A stretch of DNA of 64,000 nucleotides from assembly GCF_002224245.2 (NCBI RefSeq), contig NZ_NKHK02000006.1, positions 90,825-154,824 of the forward strand, given 5' to 3'. A model generated the notes under the pieces. The model made no database searches. It worked only from the letters and a program-made list of their open reading frames with translations, and was not told where the DNA came from. The first letter of the stretch is position 1, and each line of letters begins with the position of its first letter. Positions 9,584 through 18,509 of this stretch are shown one piece after another. Position numbers and translations under genes: made by a program. The stretch is from Moraxella sp. VT-16-12 (GTDB lineage: Bacteria; Pseudomonadota; Gammaproteobacteria; Pseudomonadales; Moraxellaceae).

Positions 9584-9643
9584 ATGCTTTTGTCTGTTTC
9601 GTGGCACATTTGGAATTTTTACAGTAGGCATTTTTCTAAATTA

Positions 9644-9652
9644 TGATATAAT
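9644..9652 (+). promoter_or_regulatory. Extended -10 promoter of the nuo operon
   Basis: TGATATAAT is a perfect extended -10 element about 50 bp upstream of nuoA. The -35 region is poor, which fits an extended -10 promoter. Confidence 0.6.
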
Positions 9653-9703
9653 AGTTAAGATTTTTTTTAAGAACTAACAAGTATAAATCACATGGGGTGT
9701 GAT

Positions 9704-10306
9704 ATGCCAGCCTATTGGTCAGCCATTATTTATCTACTTGCCGCCACAGGATTGGTCGTGTTTATGCTGATGGTGCCACGTCTATTGGGTGGTCGTTCGT
9801 CAGGTTCACAAAAACAAGAAAGTTTTGAAGCAGGCGTGGTATCTGCTGGCTCTGCTCGCATACGTTTGTCCGCTAAGTTTTACTTGGTGGCGATTTTTTT
9901 TGTGATATTTGATTTAGAAGCCTTATTTTTGTACGCTTATGCCGTCAGCGTGCGAGAAGTGGGTTGGGTTGGTTTTACCACCGCAGCGATTTTTATTGTG
10001 ATTTTGTTTGTGGGGCTCATTTACGAGATGAGACTTGGGGCGATGAACTGGGCACCTGCTGACAAACACAAACCCAAGCCACGCATTTATCAAAAGCCTG
10101 CCAATTTTGATTTGGCTGCCATTACTGCTTTTAATGGCATTGATGAGCTGCATACTGACCCCACGGGTAAAGTGCCTGCTCAATCATCAGGACGCATCAA
10201 TGTCTCTAATGACATTGAAAAAAATAAAGCCCATATGGCAAATATTGACCACATCAATACCACAGGACGTGTTACTACCCAAGATTTTAATTCGCCAGCC
10301 GATTGA
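9704..10306 (+). CDS. nuoA: NADH-quinone oxidoreductase subunit A
   Basis: A membrane subunit of complex I at the junction of the peripheral and membrane arms. Three hydrophobic helices are visible, with the characteristic ESFEAGVVSAGSARIRLSAKFYLVAIFFVIFDLEA split here as QESFEAG...FDLEALFLY. After the third helix there is a hydrophilic tail of roughly 75 residues (MNWAPADKHKPKPRIYQK onward) that NuoA of about 120-150 residues lacks. The ATG at 9704 has GGGGTG upstream; an in-frame ATG at 9692 would add four residues. First gene of the nuo locus. Confidence 0.93.
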   Translation: MPAYWSAIIYLLAATGLVVFMLMVPRLLGGRSSGSQKQESFEAGVVSAGSARIRLSAKFYLVAIFFVIFDLEALFLYAYAVSVREVGWVGFTTAAIFIVILFVGLIYEMRLGAMNWAPADKHKPKPRIYQKPANFDLAAITAFNGIDELHTDPTGKVPAQSSGRINVSNDIEKNKAHMANIDHINTTGRVTTQDFNSPAD

Positions 10307-10358
10307 TGTTGGCACATAGCAAGTAAATCCATCTTACAAGCCAATACAAGTTTTAGCC

Positions 10359-11027
10359 ATGAAATATACTTTCACTCGTGCCAATGAAGAAGCCAGCCAA
10401 TATCCCCATCAGACCCGCCAAGTGGTTGATGACATCACGCAAGCCGAAGTAGAAAAAAACGTCTTTTTGGGTCGCCTTGAAGATTTGGTGCATGCTGCTG
10501 CTAACTGGGGTTGCAAAAACTCTTTGTGGCCATTTAACTTTGGTACAAGCTGTTGTTATGTGGAGTATGCCACCACATTGACAGCGGTGCATGATTTGTC
10601 TCGTTTTGGGGCGGAAGTTATTAGAGCTTCACCACGTCAGGCGGACGTGATGATTGTGGCAGGAACGTGTTTTGTGAAGATGGCGCCAGTGATTTTGCGT
10701 TTGTATGAACAAATGCTTGAACCTAAATGGGTCATCTCTATGGGAGCGTGTGCCAACTCAGGCGGTATGTATGACATTTATTCGGTGGTGCAAGGCGTGG
10801 ATAAAATCTTGCCTGTGGACGTCTATATCCCCGGCTGTCCGCCCCGCCCCGAAGCGGTAATTCAGGCGTTGATGCTACTACAAGAGTCCATCACTCACGA
10901 ACGCCGTCCGCTTGGCATTCATCTTGACCAAGGCATTTATCAGCCGATTATGACGCCTGAGCGAGACCGCAAAATGGCAGAGCGTATTGCGGTTAAGAAT
11001 TTAAGAAGTCCTGATAACGCACAATAA
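10359..11027 (+). CDS. nuoB: NADH-quinone oxidoreductase subunit B
   Basis: A peripheral-arm subunit that holds cluster N2, the last Fe-S centre before quinone. The four Cys ligands are visible in [17 protein letters not shown] and [10 protein letters not shown]. At 222 residues it is near the usual length, with an N-terminal extension before the conserved [20 protein letters not shown] segment. It lies 52 bp after nuoA. Confidence 0.97.
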   Translation: MKYTFTRANEEASQYPHQTRQVVDDITQAEVEKNVFLGRLEDLVHAAANWGCKNSLWPFNFGTSCCYVEYATTLTAVHDLSRFGAEVIRASPRQADVMIVAGTCFVKMAPVILRLYEQMLEPKWVISMGACANSGGMYDIYSVVQGVDKILPVDVYIPGCPPRPEAVIQALMLLQESITHERRPLGIHLDQGIYQPIMTPERDRKMAERIAVKNLRSPDNAQ

Positions 11028-11045
11028 CTATCGCAAGGATTTGTG

Positions 11046-11555
11046 ATGTATGACACACAAAAAGGCATGAACGTTGTCGCTTTTACCAAGTTTATCACTT
11101 TGTTTAACCAGTGCTATGGACTGGGTGATGATGAACTTGATGATTTGGTAAAGATTTATCAAGATTTGTATCAAGACGTACCAAGTTTTCAAGCGTGGCT
11201 ACAAGAACAAACAGGCGAAGTGGTGGATTTAGATAGCATTGATGAAACACCCAAAATGGTCTGGCTGCAAACTTTGATGGTGCATTTTTCCCCTTGCTAT
11301 TTTGATGATTGGAAGTTTGATTGCCAAGCGTTGAGTGAGTATATTAGCCAATATACTGATGAGCCTTTTGTGATTACTGGTGAAGAGTATGCAGGCGATA
11401 TGGATAATCTACTTGCCAAATTAGAAAGTAGCACCCCATACAGCTTGCTCCATATTTGGGGTGGTAATGATGACGTGCATTTTTGGTTGATTGATAAAAC
11501 CCACAAGGCGACACTAGAAAATTTGGCACAAAAACTGGATATTTGGCTAGACTAA
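11046..11555 (+). CDS. Acidic protein of unknown function inserted between nuoB and nuoCD
   Basis: About 169 residues, soluble and strongly acidic, with no signal peptide and no Fe-S motif. Notable segments are GDDELDDLVKIYQDLYQD, EYAGDMDNLLAKLE and the C-terminal LLHIWGGNDDVHFWLIDK, followed by a final helix. It resembles small uncharacterised proteins (possibly the DUF6630 type), but I cannot assign it. The ATG at 11046 has AAGGA six bases upstream; a GTG sits three bases earlier. It is 18 bp after nuoB and 23 bp before nuoCD on the same strand, so it must be cotranscribed with nuo. It is not a known complex I subunit. Confidence 0.7.
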   Translation: MYDTQKGMNVVAFTKFITLFNQCYGLGDDELDDLVKIYQDLYQDVPSFQAWLQEQTGEVVDLDSIDETPKMVWLQTLMVHFSPCYFDDWKFDCQALSEYISQYTDEPFVITGEEYAGDMDNLLAKLESSTPYSLLHIWGGNDDVHFWLIDKTHKATLENLAQKLDIWLD

Positions 11556-11578
11556 CGGCATAAAGGTAAGAAATTATA

Positions 11579-13327
11579 ATGAGTGTTCATCATATTCATG
11601 ATTTTGGTGTATTACAAGAATTGACTGCCAAAAATCATCAGTTTATCACCCAAGAAACCGCAGACGGCATTCCCACCATTTGGGTGGAAAAATCAGACGT
11701 GCTTGCTGTGCTGATGACTTTGCGGACATTGCCCAAGCCCTTTGTCATGCTGGTGGATTTATCCGCCATGGATGAGCGTTTGCGTAAGCACCGTTATGGT
11801 TTGCCTGATAGCGACTTTACTGTGTTTTATCATTTGATGAGTTTGGAGCGAAATAGCGACATTCGTATCAAAGTGGCATTAAAAGAAAATGAAAGCATTC
11901 CGTCAGCGACCAAAATTTATCCCAATGCCAACTGGTATGAGCGAGAAGTGTGGGATATGTTTGGGGTGGTGTTTGATGGACACCCTCATTTGACACGCAT
12001 TTTATTGCCAAAATACTGGGAAGGACACCCCCTTCGTAAAGAGTATCATGCACGAGCCACCGAGTTTACGCCATATTTTTTGAACACTGCCAAACAACAG
12101 TTTGAGCAAGAAAACTTACGTTTTGTACCAGAAGAGTGGGGCATGAAACGCTCTGGGCGCGATGAAGACTTTATGTTTTTGAACATTGGTCCAAACCACC
12201 CATCAGCACACGGGGCGTTTCGTTTGGTGTTGCAGCTTGATGGTGAAGAGATTGTGGATTGTATCCCTGATATTGGCTATCATCATCGCGGTGCTGAAAA
12301 AATGGCGGAGCGTCAAACGTGGCATTCGTTTATCCCTTATACCGACCGCATTGACTATCTGGGTGGGGTGATGAATGAACTGCCTTATATCATGGCGGTG
12401 GAGAAACTCGCTGGCATTAGCGTGCCTGAGCGTGCCAACACCATTCGTATCATGATGAGTGAGCTGTTTAGGATTACCAATAATCTGCTCTACTGGGGAA
12501 CATTTATCCAAGACGCGGGCGGTATGACTCCTGTGTTTTATATGTTTACTGACCGTCAAAAGGCGTATGACATCATAGAAGCGGTAACGGGCTATCGCAT
12601 GCACCCTGCGTGGTTCAGGATTGGTGGTACGGCGATGGATTTGCCAAATGGCTGGGAGCGACTGGTGCGTGAGTTTTTGGATTGGATGCCAAAACGTATT
12701 GATGAATACTACAAAGCCACCATGACCAACACCGTCTTAAAAGGACGCACGCAAAATGTTGCCCAATACGATGCCAAACACGCCCTAGCATGGGGTGTAA
12801 CAGGGGCAGGACTACGAGCCACGGGCATTGAGTTTGATTTGCGTAAAGCTCGTCCCTATTTGGGTTATGAAAATTTTGAGTTTGACGTACCTGTGTTTTA
12901 TAACGGCGATGCCTATGACAGATGTTTGGTGAAAATTGAAGAGATTCGCCAGTCTTTGCGCATCATTGAACAGTGCTTAAATAACATGCCAGGCGGTGCG
13001 TATAAGGCTGAACATCCCTTGGCAGTACCACCACCCAAAGACCGTACGCTACAAGACATTGAGACGCTGATTAACCACTTTGTATCCGTCTCTTGGGGAC
13101 CTGTGATGCCTGCTGGCGAGTCTGCCTGTATGGTAGAAGGGGTCAAGGGGCTAAACAGCTACTATGTAACGAGCGATAACGCCACCATGAGCTATCGCAC
13201 GCGTATCCGTACGCCAACTTTTGCTCATTTGCAGCAGATGCCCAGCGTGATTAACGGCTCTTTGGTGTCAGATGCCATTATTTATTTGGCAAGCATTGAT
13301 ATTGTGATGGCGGATTGTGATAGGTAA
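11579..13327 (+). CDS. nuoC: NADH-quinone oxidoreductase subunit C/D fusion
   Basis: A 582-residue fusion of the 30-kDa (NuoC) and 49-kDa (NuoD) subunits, as in E. coli and other gammaproteobacteria. The NuoC part covers about 1-180, with [20 protein letters not shown] and [15 protein letters not shown]. The NuoD part starts near 195 with [16 protein letters not shown] and contains the quinone-site region [13 protein letters not shown]. The C-terminus [16 protein letters not shown] is intact. It is the last nuo gene before the inserted cassette. Confidence 0.97.
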   Translation: MSVHHIHDFGVLQELTAKNHQFITQETADGIPTIWVEKSDVLAVLMTLRTLPKPFVMLVDLSAMDERLRKHRYGLPDSDFTVFYHLMSLERNSDIRIKVALKENESIPSATKIYPNANWYEREVWDMFGVVFDGHPHLTRILLPKYWEGHPLRKEYHARATEFTPYFLNTAKQQFEQENLRFVPEEWGMKRSGRDEDFMFLNIGPNHPSAHGAFRLVLQLDGEEIVDCIPDIGYHHRGAEKMAERQTWHSFIPYTDRIDYLGGVMNELPYIMAVEKLAGISVPERANTIRIMMSELFRITNNLLYWGTFIQDAGGMTPVFYMFTDRQKAYDIIEAVTGYRMHPAWFRIGGTAMDLPNGWERLVREFLDWMPKRIDEYYKATMTNTVLKGRTQNVAQYDAKHALAWGVTGAGLRATGIEFDLRKARPYLGYENFEFDVPVFYNGDAYDRCLVKIEEIRQSLRIIEQCLNNMPGGAYKAEHPLAVPPPKDRTLQDIETLINHFVSVSWGPVMPAGESACMVEGVKGLNSYYVTSDNATMSYRTRIRTPTFAHLQQMPSVINGSLVSDAIIYLASIDIVMADCDR

Positions 13328-13333
13328 TCCATC

Positions 13334-13966
13334 ATGATTGATGTGGCTGTCTTGTCAGCATTTGTCGGTTCGGTGGTGTTGTTTTTATCCACTCCCGGCC
13401 CTGTAACTGTCATGGTGGTAAATAATAGTGTAAAGCAAGGATTTTTGGCAGGATTTGCCACCATTATAGGAACAAACATCGCTTCGTTGATGTTGATTGG
13501 CGCATCATTTTTGGTGTTGTATGGCGTATTTCAAGTTAGTGAATATTTATTGACTTATTTAACGCTATTTGGGTCGTTATATTTATTGTATTTTGCCACA
13601 CAAATCATCAAAGATAGTTTTAATGCCAAGCCCTTATCACTAGATGTGTCAGATAAATCTAATCAACCTTTGATGAATTATGTTACACAAGGTTTTTTAG
13701 TTGGCATTAGCAACCCCAAAGATGTGCTATTTTTTGTGGCATTCTTTCCATTGTTTTTTAACGTTGATAAAAACATCAACATCGCCATGATGGTATTGAC
13801 GTTAACATGGGTGGCATTAGATTATGGCATTTTATCCTTATATAGTATGATGTTTGCCAAGATAAAACACCAGTCATTTATTGCGTGGGTGGGAAGATTG
13901 TCAGGTATCATGCTAGCGATAATCGCTTTAATTGGACTTTATCAAACCATCAGTATATTATTTTAA
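13334..13966 (+). CDS. LysE/RhtB-family exporter
   Basis: A 210-residue inner-membrane protein with about six hydrophobic helices. The LysE signature STPGPVTVMVVNNSVKQGF follows the first helix, and GISNPKDVLFFVAFFPLF is the second conserved block. Members export amino acids such as Lys, Thr or homoserine lactone; the substrate cannot be inferred here. It starts 6 bp after nuoCD and 9 bp before pilU, so it sits in the same transcript but has no role in complex I. Confidence 0.9.
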   Translation: MIDVAVLSAFVGSVVLFLSTPGPVTVMVVNNSVKQGFLAGFATIIGTNIASLMLIGASFLVLYGVFQVSEYLLTYLTLFGSLYLLYFATQIIKDSFNAKPLSLDVSDKSNQPLMNYVTQGFLVGISNPKDVLFFVAFFPLFFNVDKNINIAMMVLTLTWVALDYGILSLYSMMFAKIKHQSFIAWVGRLSGIMLAIIALIGLYQTISILF

Positions 13967-13975
13967 GAAAACACT

Positions 13976-15127
13976 ATGACCACACATCACATTGCCGAAG
14001 AATCCTTAATCGCCTTTGCCGAAGAGACGCTACACGAAGCACGCAACATCATGTTTAGTATGCTCACCAAAGTGGTGGAAGTGGGGGCTTCGGATTTGTT
14101 TATTTCGGCGGATTTTCCACCAAGCGTCAAACATCAAGGCTTGATGAAACCTTTGTCCAAACAGACATTAAGTGCCGATAAAACCAAACTGTTTGCATAT
14201 AGTTTGATGAATGACAGACAGCGTGAAGAGTTTGAGCAAGATTTGGAGTGCAATTTTGCCATCAACGTGCCAAATGTCAGCCGTTTTCGAGTCAATGTGT
14301 TTGTTCAGCAGCAACAAGTCGGCATGGTGATTCGTACCATTGCTGCTGAGATTCCCAATTTTGATAAACTCAAACTGCCCCCAAAACTGCGTGATGTCAT
14401 CATGGAAAAACGTGGCTTAGTGCTGGTAGTGGGCGGTACAGGCTCAGGCAAGTCAACTTCTTTGGCGGCGATGATTGATTATCGTAATGAGCACAGTGCA
14501 GGGCATATCATCACCGTAGAAGACCCTGTGGAGTATGTCCATAAGCATAAAAAATCCATGATTACTCATCGTGAAGTGGGCGTGGACACACACTCTTGGC
14601 ATAATGCCCTAAAAAACACCTTACGCCAAGCCCCTGATGTGATTTTGATTGGTGAGATACGAGATACTGAGACGATGGAGCATGCCATTGCCTTTGCTGA
14701 GACGGGGCATTTGTGTTTGGGAACGCTACACGCCAACAACGCTAACCAGACATTAGACCGAATTATTAACTTTTTCCCCGAAGAACGCCGCAACCAGCTT
14801 TTGATGGATTTGTCTGCCAATATGAAAGCCATCATCAGCCAACGCCTTATCCGCACCCAAGATGGTAAGGGTCGGCGGGCAGCGGTGGAAGTGATGTTAA
14901 ACACTCGTTTGGTGTCAGATTTGATTTTAAAAGGCGAGATGCACGAGCTAAAAGCGGTGATGACCAAAAGCCGTGAAGTGGGCATGCAAACCTTTGACCA
15001 AGCCTTGTTTGATTTGTATGAAGAAGGGGCGATTAGTTATGATGAAGCCATCAGAAATGCTGATAGTGCCAATGAACTTAGATTGCAGATTAAACTAAAA
15101 TCTAAGCGTGGTGAAGAAAAATCATAA
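13976..15127 (+). CDS. pilU: Type IV pilus retraction ATPase PilU
   Basis: A 383-residue PilT/PilU-family hexameric AAA ATPase. It has a Walker A GGTGSGKST near 154-162, an Asp box TVEDPVEYVHKHKKSMI, a Walker B VILIGEIRD and a His box ETGHLCLGTLHANNANQ. The HKHKKS insertion with HREVGVDT and the long C-terminal tail favour PilU over PilT. PilU usually lies next to PilT and assists it in forceful retraction and twitching. Here no pilT is adjacent; the gene lies inside the nuo locus between a LysE-type exporter and an unknown protein. Confidence 0.92.
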   Translation: MTTHHIAEESLIAFAEETLHEARNIMFSMLTKVVEVGASDLFISADFPPSVKHQGLMKPLSKQTLSADKTKLFAYSLMNDRQREEFEQDLECNFAINVPNVSRFRVNVFVQQQQVGMVIRTIAAEIPNFDKLKLPPKLRDVIMEKRGLVLVVGGTGSGKSTSLAAMIDYRNEHSAGHIITVEDPVEYVHKHKKSMITHREVGVDTHSWHNALKNTLRQAPDVILIGEIRDTETMEHAIAFAETGHLCLGTLHANNANQTLDRIINFFPEERRNQLLMDLSANMKAIISQRLIRTQDGKGRRAAVEVMLNTRLVSDLILKGEMHELKAVMTKSREVGMQTFDQALFDLYEEGAISYDEAIRNADSANELRLQIKLKSKRGEEKS

Positions 15128-15140
15128 AAGCGGTGGCAAG

Positions 15141-15899
15141 ATGAATGCTGTTTTGCCTTTGTATAAAAATATCAATGAGTTAAACGAATATTTAACACCA
15201 TTTCCAAACATTGATGAGATATTTGTAGAGCGTCAATCTTGGTTAATAAAGCATTTTTTGCCACTAGTTAGTATTGATTTGGGTATGCTAAATGATGGGT
15301 GGCGTGGGCAAGTGGTGCATATGCTAAACCCATTTGAACCCTATGAAGGTTATATTGGCGAATGCACCAAAAAACACCACAATAAATTTGTCAGTGCAAA
15401 TTGGCTTTCGTTTAGGCTGACCTGTGATAACAAGTATGAATTTTTGGCTGATGAGCGGTATTTTGCCAGAGGTTTAAACACTCAACCAACAGATGTTTTT
15501 GATAACAGCATTGATGACAAAGATTTTGATGATGTTCAAACATATGTTGAAGAGAGCATAGAGTATTATCAGTTTCGCCAAAAGCGTTTTTATCAAACAG
15601 GTAAATTACTTGGTGTTTATCCTAATGATGGTGATGGTGCAGTCGCACAAAATTGGCTTGATAGCATGGGTGGCAAGCTGTCTGAAAATGTGAAAGATTG
15701 GCTGTCTGATTGCGAGTTGCCAGCAGCATTTGTTTGTCAGTGGCAAGATGATGAGCCAGTGATTGCATACAATGACAAGGCGTTTTATTTTATTGCTGGT
15801 GTGCCTGCCTATCGCTATGGCTGTCATGGGGCGGATTGGATTATATTATTGTATGAGCCAGTAAGCCAAATTGTATTATTTACTTATGGTTATCTTTAA
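15141..15899 (+). CDS. Protein of unknown function in the nuo cassette
   Basis: About 252 residues, soluble, rich in aromatic and acidic residues, with no signal peptide or membrane segment. Landmarks are the WLIKHFLPLVSIDLGMLNDG and GWRGQVVHMLNPFEPYEGYI segments and a C-terminal GVPAYRYGCHGADWIILLYE. I do not recognise the family. The frame is open from a GTG at 15108 that would overlap the pilU stop; the ATG at 15141 has a weak GGTGG upstream. Both starts are possible. The tight junction with pilU suggests cotranscription. Confidence 0.65.
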   Translation: MNAVLPLYKNINELNEYLTPFPNIDEIFVERQSWLIKHFLPLVSIDLGMLNDGWRGQVVHMLNPFEPYEGYIGECTKKHHNKFVSANWLSFRLTCDNKYEFLADERYFARGLNTQPTDVFDNSIDDKDFDDVQTYVEESIEYYQFRQKRFYQTGKLLGVYPNDGDGAVAQNWLDSMGGKLSENVKDWLSDCELPAAFVCQWQDDEPVIAYNDKAFYFIAGVPAYRYGCHGADWIILLYEPVSQIVLFTYGYL

Positions 15900-15980
15900 G
15901 CTTATGATGAGGCTAAAGTTTTTGGGATGAGCATTAAAAACAAAATTTTCGTCATTTTATGTGATTAAAAGGAAGTATAG

Positions 15981-16382
15981 ATGAAAGGTCAATGTCTATG
16001 TCAAGCCGTTATTATTGAGACGATGGATAATCATGAACTGCACGCTTGCCACTGTGGCAACTGTCGCAAATGGGGCGGTTCGGCAGGATTTACCTTTGCC
16101 ACCCAAGGCATTGACATCAAGGGTAAAGACAATATGACAAGCTATCAGATGGTGGCGTGGGGCACACGTAACTTTTGTAAAGTTTGTGGGACACATTTGT
16201 ATTTTCACCAGCTTGGTACAGATAACTATTATGTGTCAGCGGGCTTGTTTGATGATATGGATTTTAAATTGGCATCACAAATTTTTATTGATAAAAAGGC
16301 GTGCTACTATGAGCTTGCCAATGATACGTCTAAGCTGACTGAAAGTGAGTTTATCACCATGCTGACAGATGGTTGTAAATAA
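15981..16382 (+). CDS. GFA/CENP-V-fold zinc protein
   Basis: 133 residues with the Cys pattern of the GFA (glutathione-dependent formaldehyde-activating) fold: Cys5, Cys7, Cys23, Cys25, Cys28, Cys66 and Cys69, in GQCLCQA, HACHCGNCRKWGG and FCKVCGTHLYF. Most members have no proven formaldehyde activity, so I give the fold and not the reaction. It is the last gene of the block between nuoCD and nuoE, with about 200 bp to nuoE. Confidence 0.85.
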   Translation: MKGQCLCQAVIIETMDNHELHACHCGNCRKWGGSAGFTFATQGIDIKGKDNMTSYQMVAWGTRNFCKVCGTHLYFHQLGTDNYYVSAGLFDDMDFKLASQIFIDKKACYYELANDTSKLTESEFITMLTDGCK

Positions 16383-16583
16383 ATTTGGCACAGTCAATGC
16401 TTGGCACAAAATTGTCATGTGTGATATGTAATTAAGTGCTGAGCATGATATGTGATGTTTTAGATGGTTTGATAAAACCGCCAAAGTGAGTGATAGTTTG
16501 TTAAAATAATCCTAGCAAAGATAGCATTATTTTAGCTAATTTTAAATAAAGCGAGCGAAAGCTAGCAAAATCATGGTAACTTT
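16383..16583 (+). other. Non-coding gap upstream of nuoE
   Basis: An AT-rich stretch without a convincing ORF. It may carry a secondary nuo promoter (TTAAAATAAT-type -10 near 16500), but no -35 is seen at proper spacing. No terminator-like hairpin with a T-run is evident, so readthrough from the upstream genes is plausible. Confidence 0.35.
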
Positions 16584-17093
16584 ATGAAAATAGTAACCGA
16601 CAAAACGCCCAAAGTGGATATTGACAGCATTTTGACTGCCGATGAGATTGTTGGCATCAAAGAATATATCCACCATTATCCCCAGCCACGTGCGGCAGTA
16701 TTGGATGCCCTAAAACTGGTACAAAGACGCAACGGCTGGATAGATGACGCCCAGCTTAATGCCATCGCCAATATGCTGTCTATCCCAGCAGCTGATGTGG
16801 AAGGTGTGGCAACCTTTTTTAATCGCATTTATCGTATGCCAGTAGGTCGCCATGTGATTTTGTTGTGCGATAGCATTGCTTGTTATTTGACAGGGTTTGA
16901 AGCGATAGAGAGCGAATTTAAACGTCAGCTTGGCATTGATTATGGACAAACCACCCCTGATGGCAGATTTACGCTGTTGCCTATTTGCTGTTTGGGTAAC
17001 TGCGACAAAGGAACGAGTGTTTTGATTGATGAAGATACTTATGGGTCGGTAACGCCTGCTGATGTGTCATTGTTATTGGAGCAATATCTATGA
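16584..17093 (+). CDS. nuoE: NADH-quinone oxidoreductase subunit E
   Basis: Peripheral-arm thioredoxin-like subunit holding the [2Fe-2S] cluster N1a. The ligands lie in LLCDSIACYLTG and LPICCLGNCDKG. 169 residues is the expected length. Its stop overlaps the nuoF start (ATGA), which indicates translational coupling. Confidence 0.96.
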   Translation: MKIVTDKTPKVDIDSILTADEIVGIKEYIHHYPQPRAAVLDALKLVQRRNGWIDDAQLNAIANMLSIPAADVEGVATFFNRIYRMPVGRHVILLCDSIACYLTGFEAIESEFKRQLGIDYGQTTPDGRFTLLPICCLGNCDKGTSVLIDEDTYGSVTPADVSLLLEQYL

Positions 17094-18508
17094 CAGCCAA
17101 ACAAACAAACATGATGAGCGTGGCAGAGCAGATACAAGCACGCAAAAATGGACTTGCCCCAAGTCAGCTTAACCGCCAACGCATTCCCATTTATGGTGTG
17201 GGTTTGGCAGATGGCGAAGCACCTACAAGTCTAACACACCCTTTGACATGGCGGCTGTATCATCATGATGCGCTCTTGACTTTGGCAGATTATCAGGCAT
17301 TAAAAGGCTTTGACGGTTTAAAAAACGCCTTAGCCAAAACTCCCAAAGAAGTCGGCGAGATGATAAAAGCTGCCAACGTGCGTGGACGTGGTGGGGCAGG
17401 TTTTAACGCGGGACTAAAATGGACATTTATGACGCCCCCTGATGGTGGCGTGCGGTATCTTATCTGTAATGCCGATGAGATGGAACCTGGCACCTTTAAA
17501 GACCGTCTTTTGATGGAGCGGATACCGTTTCAGCTCATTGAAGGCATGCTCATCTCTGCCTATGCCATTGGGGCAAGTGTGGGTTATATTTTTATTCGTG
17601 GCGAGTATATTTTGGCAGCTCAAAGGCTACAAAATGCCATTGATGAATGCTTGGCAAATGGACTGCTTGGCGATAATATTTTAGGCACGGATTTTAATTT
17701 TGAGCTTCATGTACACACAGGGGCAGGGCGATATATTTGCGGTGAAGAGACAGCACTGATTAACTGTTTGGAAGGCAGGCGAGCCAACCCACGCACCAAA
17801 CCGCCTTTCCCACAGGTGTCAGGAGCTTGGGGTCGCCCCACGGTGGTCAATAATGTAGAAACGCTCAATAATATGCCAGCCATCTTATTAAATGGCGTGG
17901 ATTGGTATTTGGATTTGCCCAAGAAAAAAGGCAAAAGCCAGACACCGGGTACCAAAATCATGGGTGTGTCAGGGCGTGTCAAAGATGCAGGGCTGTGGGA
18001 AGTGCCGTTTGGTTATACCGCCAGAGAGCTGATTGAGCTGGCAGGTGGCATGCAAGACGGACTGACCTTAAAGGCGTGGCTACCAGGGGGAGCAAGTACT
18101 GACTTTTTGACCGCCAGCGATGAGCATTTGGACACTGTCATGGATTTTGACCCAATCACAAAAGCAGGCTCTCGTCTAGGGACATGTCTGATGATGGTGG
18201 TGGACGAGACCCAAGACATGGTGAGTTTGTCAAAAAATCTACAAAAGTTTTTTCAGCGTGAGAGCTGTGGCTGGTGTACGCCGTGCCGTGATGGCTTGCC
18301 GTGGGGGATGAAAATCTTAGATGCCATAGACAGCGGACAGGGACAAGATGGCGATATTGACAAGCTGTCTGAGCTGACTGGTGATTTGTGGATTGGCAAA
18401 ACCTTTTGTGCTCATGCCCCCGGTGCGATGGAGCCACTGATGAGTGCCTTAAAATATTTTCGTCATGAATTTGAAGCCAAAATTAACAATGACAAACTAG
18501 GGGAATAA
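17090..18508 (+). CDS. nuoF: NADH-quinone oxidoreductase subunit F
   Basis: NADH dehydrogenase subunit with FMN and the [4Fe-4S] cluster N3. The NADH/FMN site NVRGRGGAGFNAGLKW and the N3 ligands in ESCGWCTPCRDG, plus a later Cys (KTFCAHAPG), are visible. The 472-residue protein is slightly longer than the E. coli one because of its N-terminus. It overlaps nuoE by four bases and precedes nuoG by one base. Confidence 0.97.
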   Translation: MTAKQTNMMSVAEQIQARKNGLAPSQLNRQRIPIYGVGLADGEAPTSLTHPLTWRLYHHDALLTLADYQALKGFDGLKNALAKTPKEVGEMIKAANVRGRGGAGFNAGLKWTFMTPPDGGVRYLICNADEMEPGTFKDRLLMERIPFQLIEGMLISAYAIGASVGYIFIRGEYILAAQRLQNAIDECLANGLLGDNILGTDFNFELHVHTGAGRYICGEETALINCLEGRRANPRTKPPFPQVSGAWGRPTVVNNVETLNNMPAILLNGVDWYLDLPKKKGKSQTPGTKIMGVSGRVKDAGLWEVPFGYTARELIELAGGMQDGLTLKAWLPGGASTDFLTASDEHLDTVMDFDPITKAGSRLGTCLMMVVDETQDMVSLSKNLQKFFQRESCGWCTPCRDGLPWGMKILDAIDSGQGQDGDIDKLSELTGDLWIGKTFCAHAPGAMEPLMSALKYFRHEFEAKINNDKLGE

Positions 18509-18509
18509 C

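Noticed and set aside
15108..15140. GTG start at 15108 for the unknown nuo-cassette protein
   Set aside because: No better ribosome binding site than ATG 15141, and it would overlap the pilU end; kept only as an alternative.
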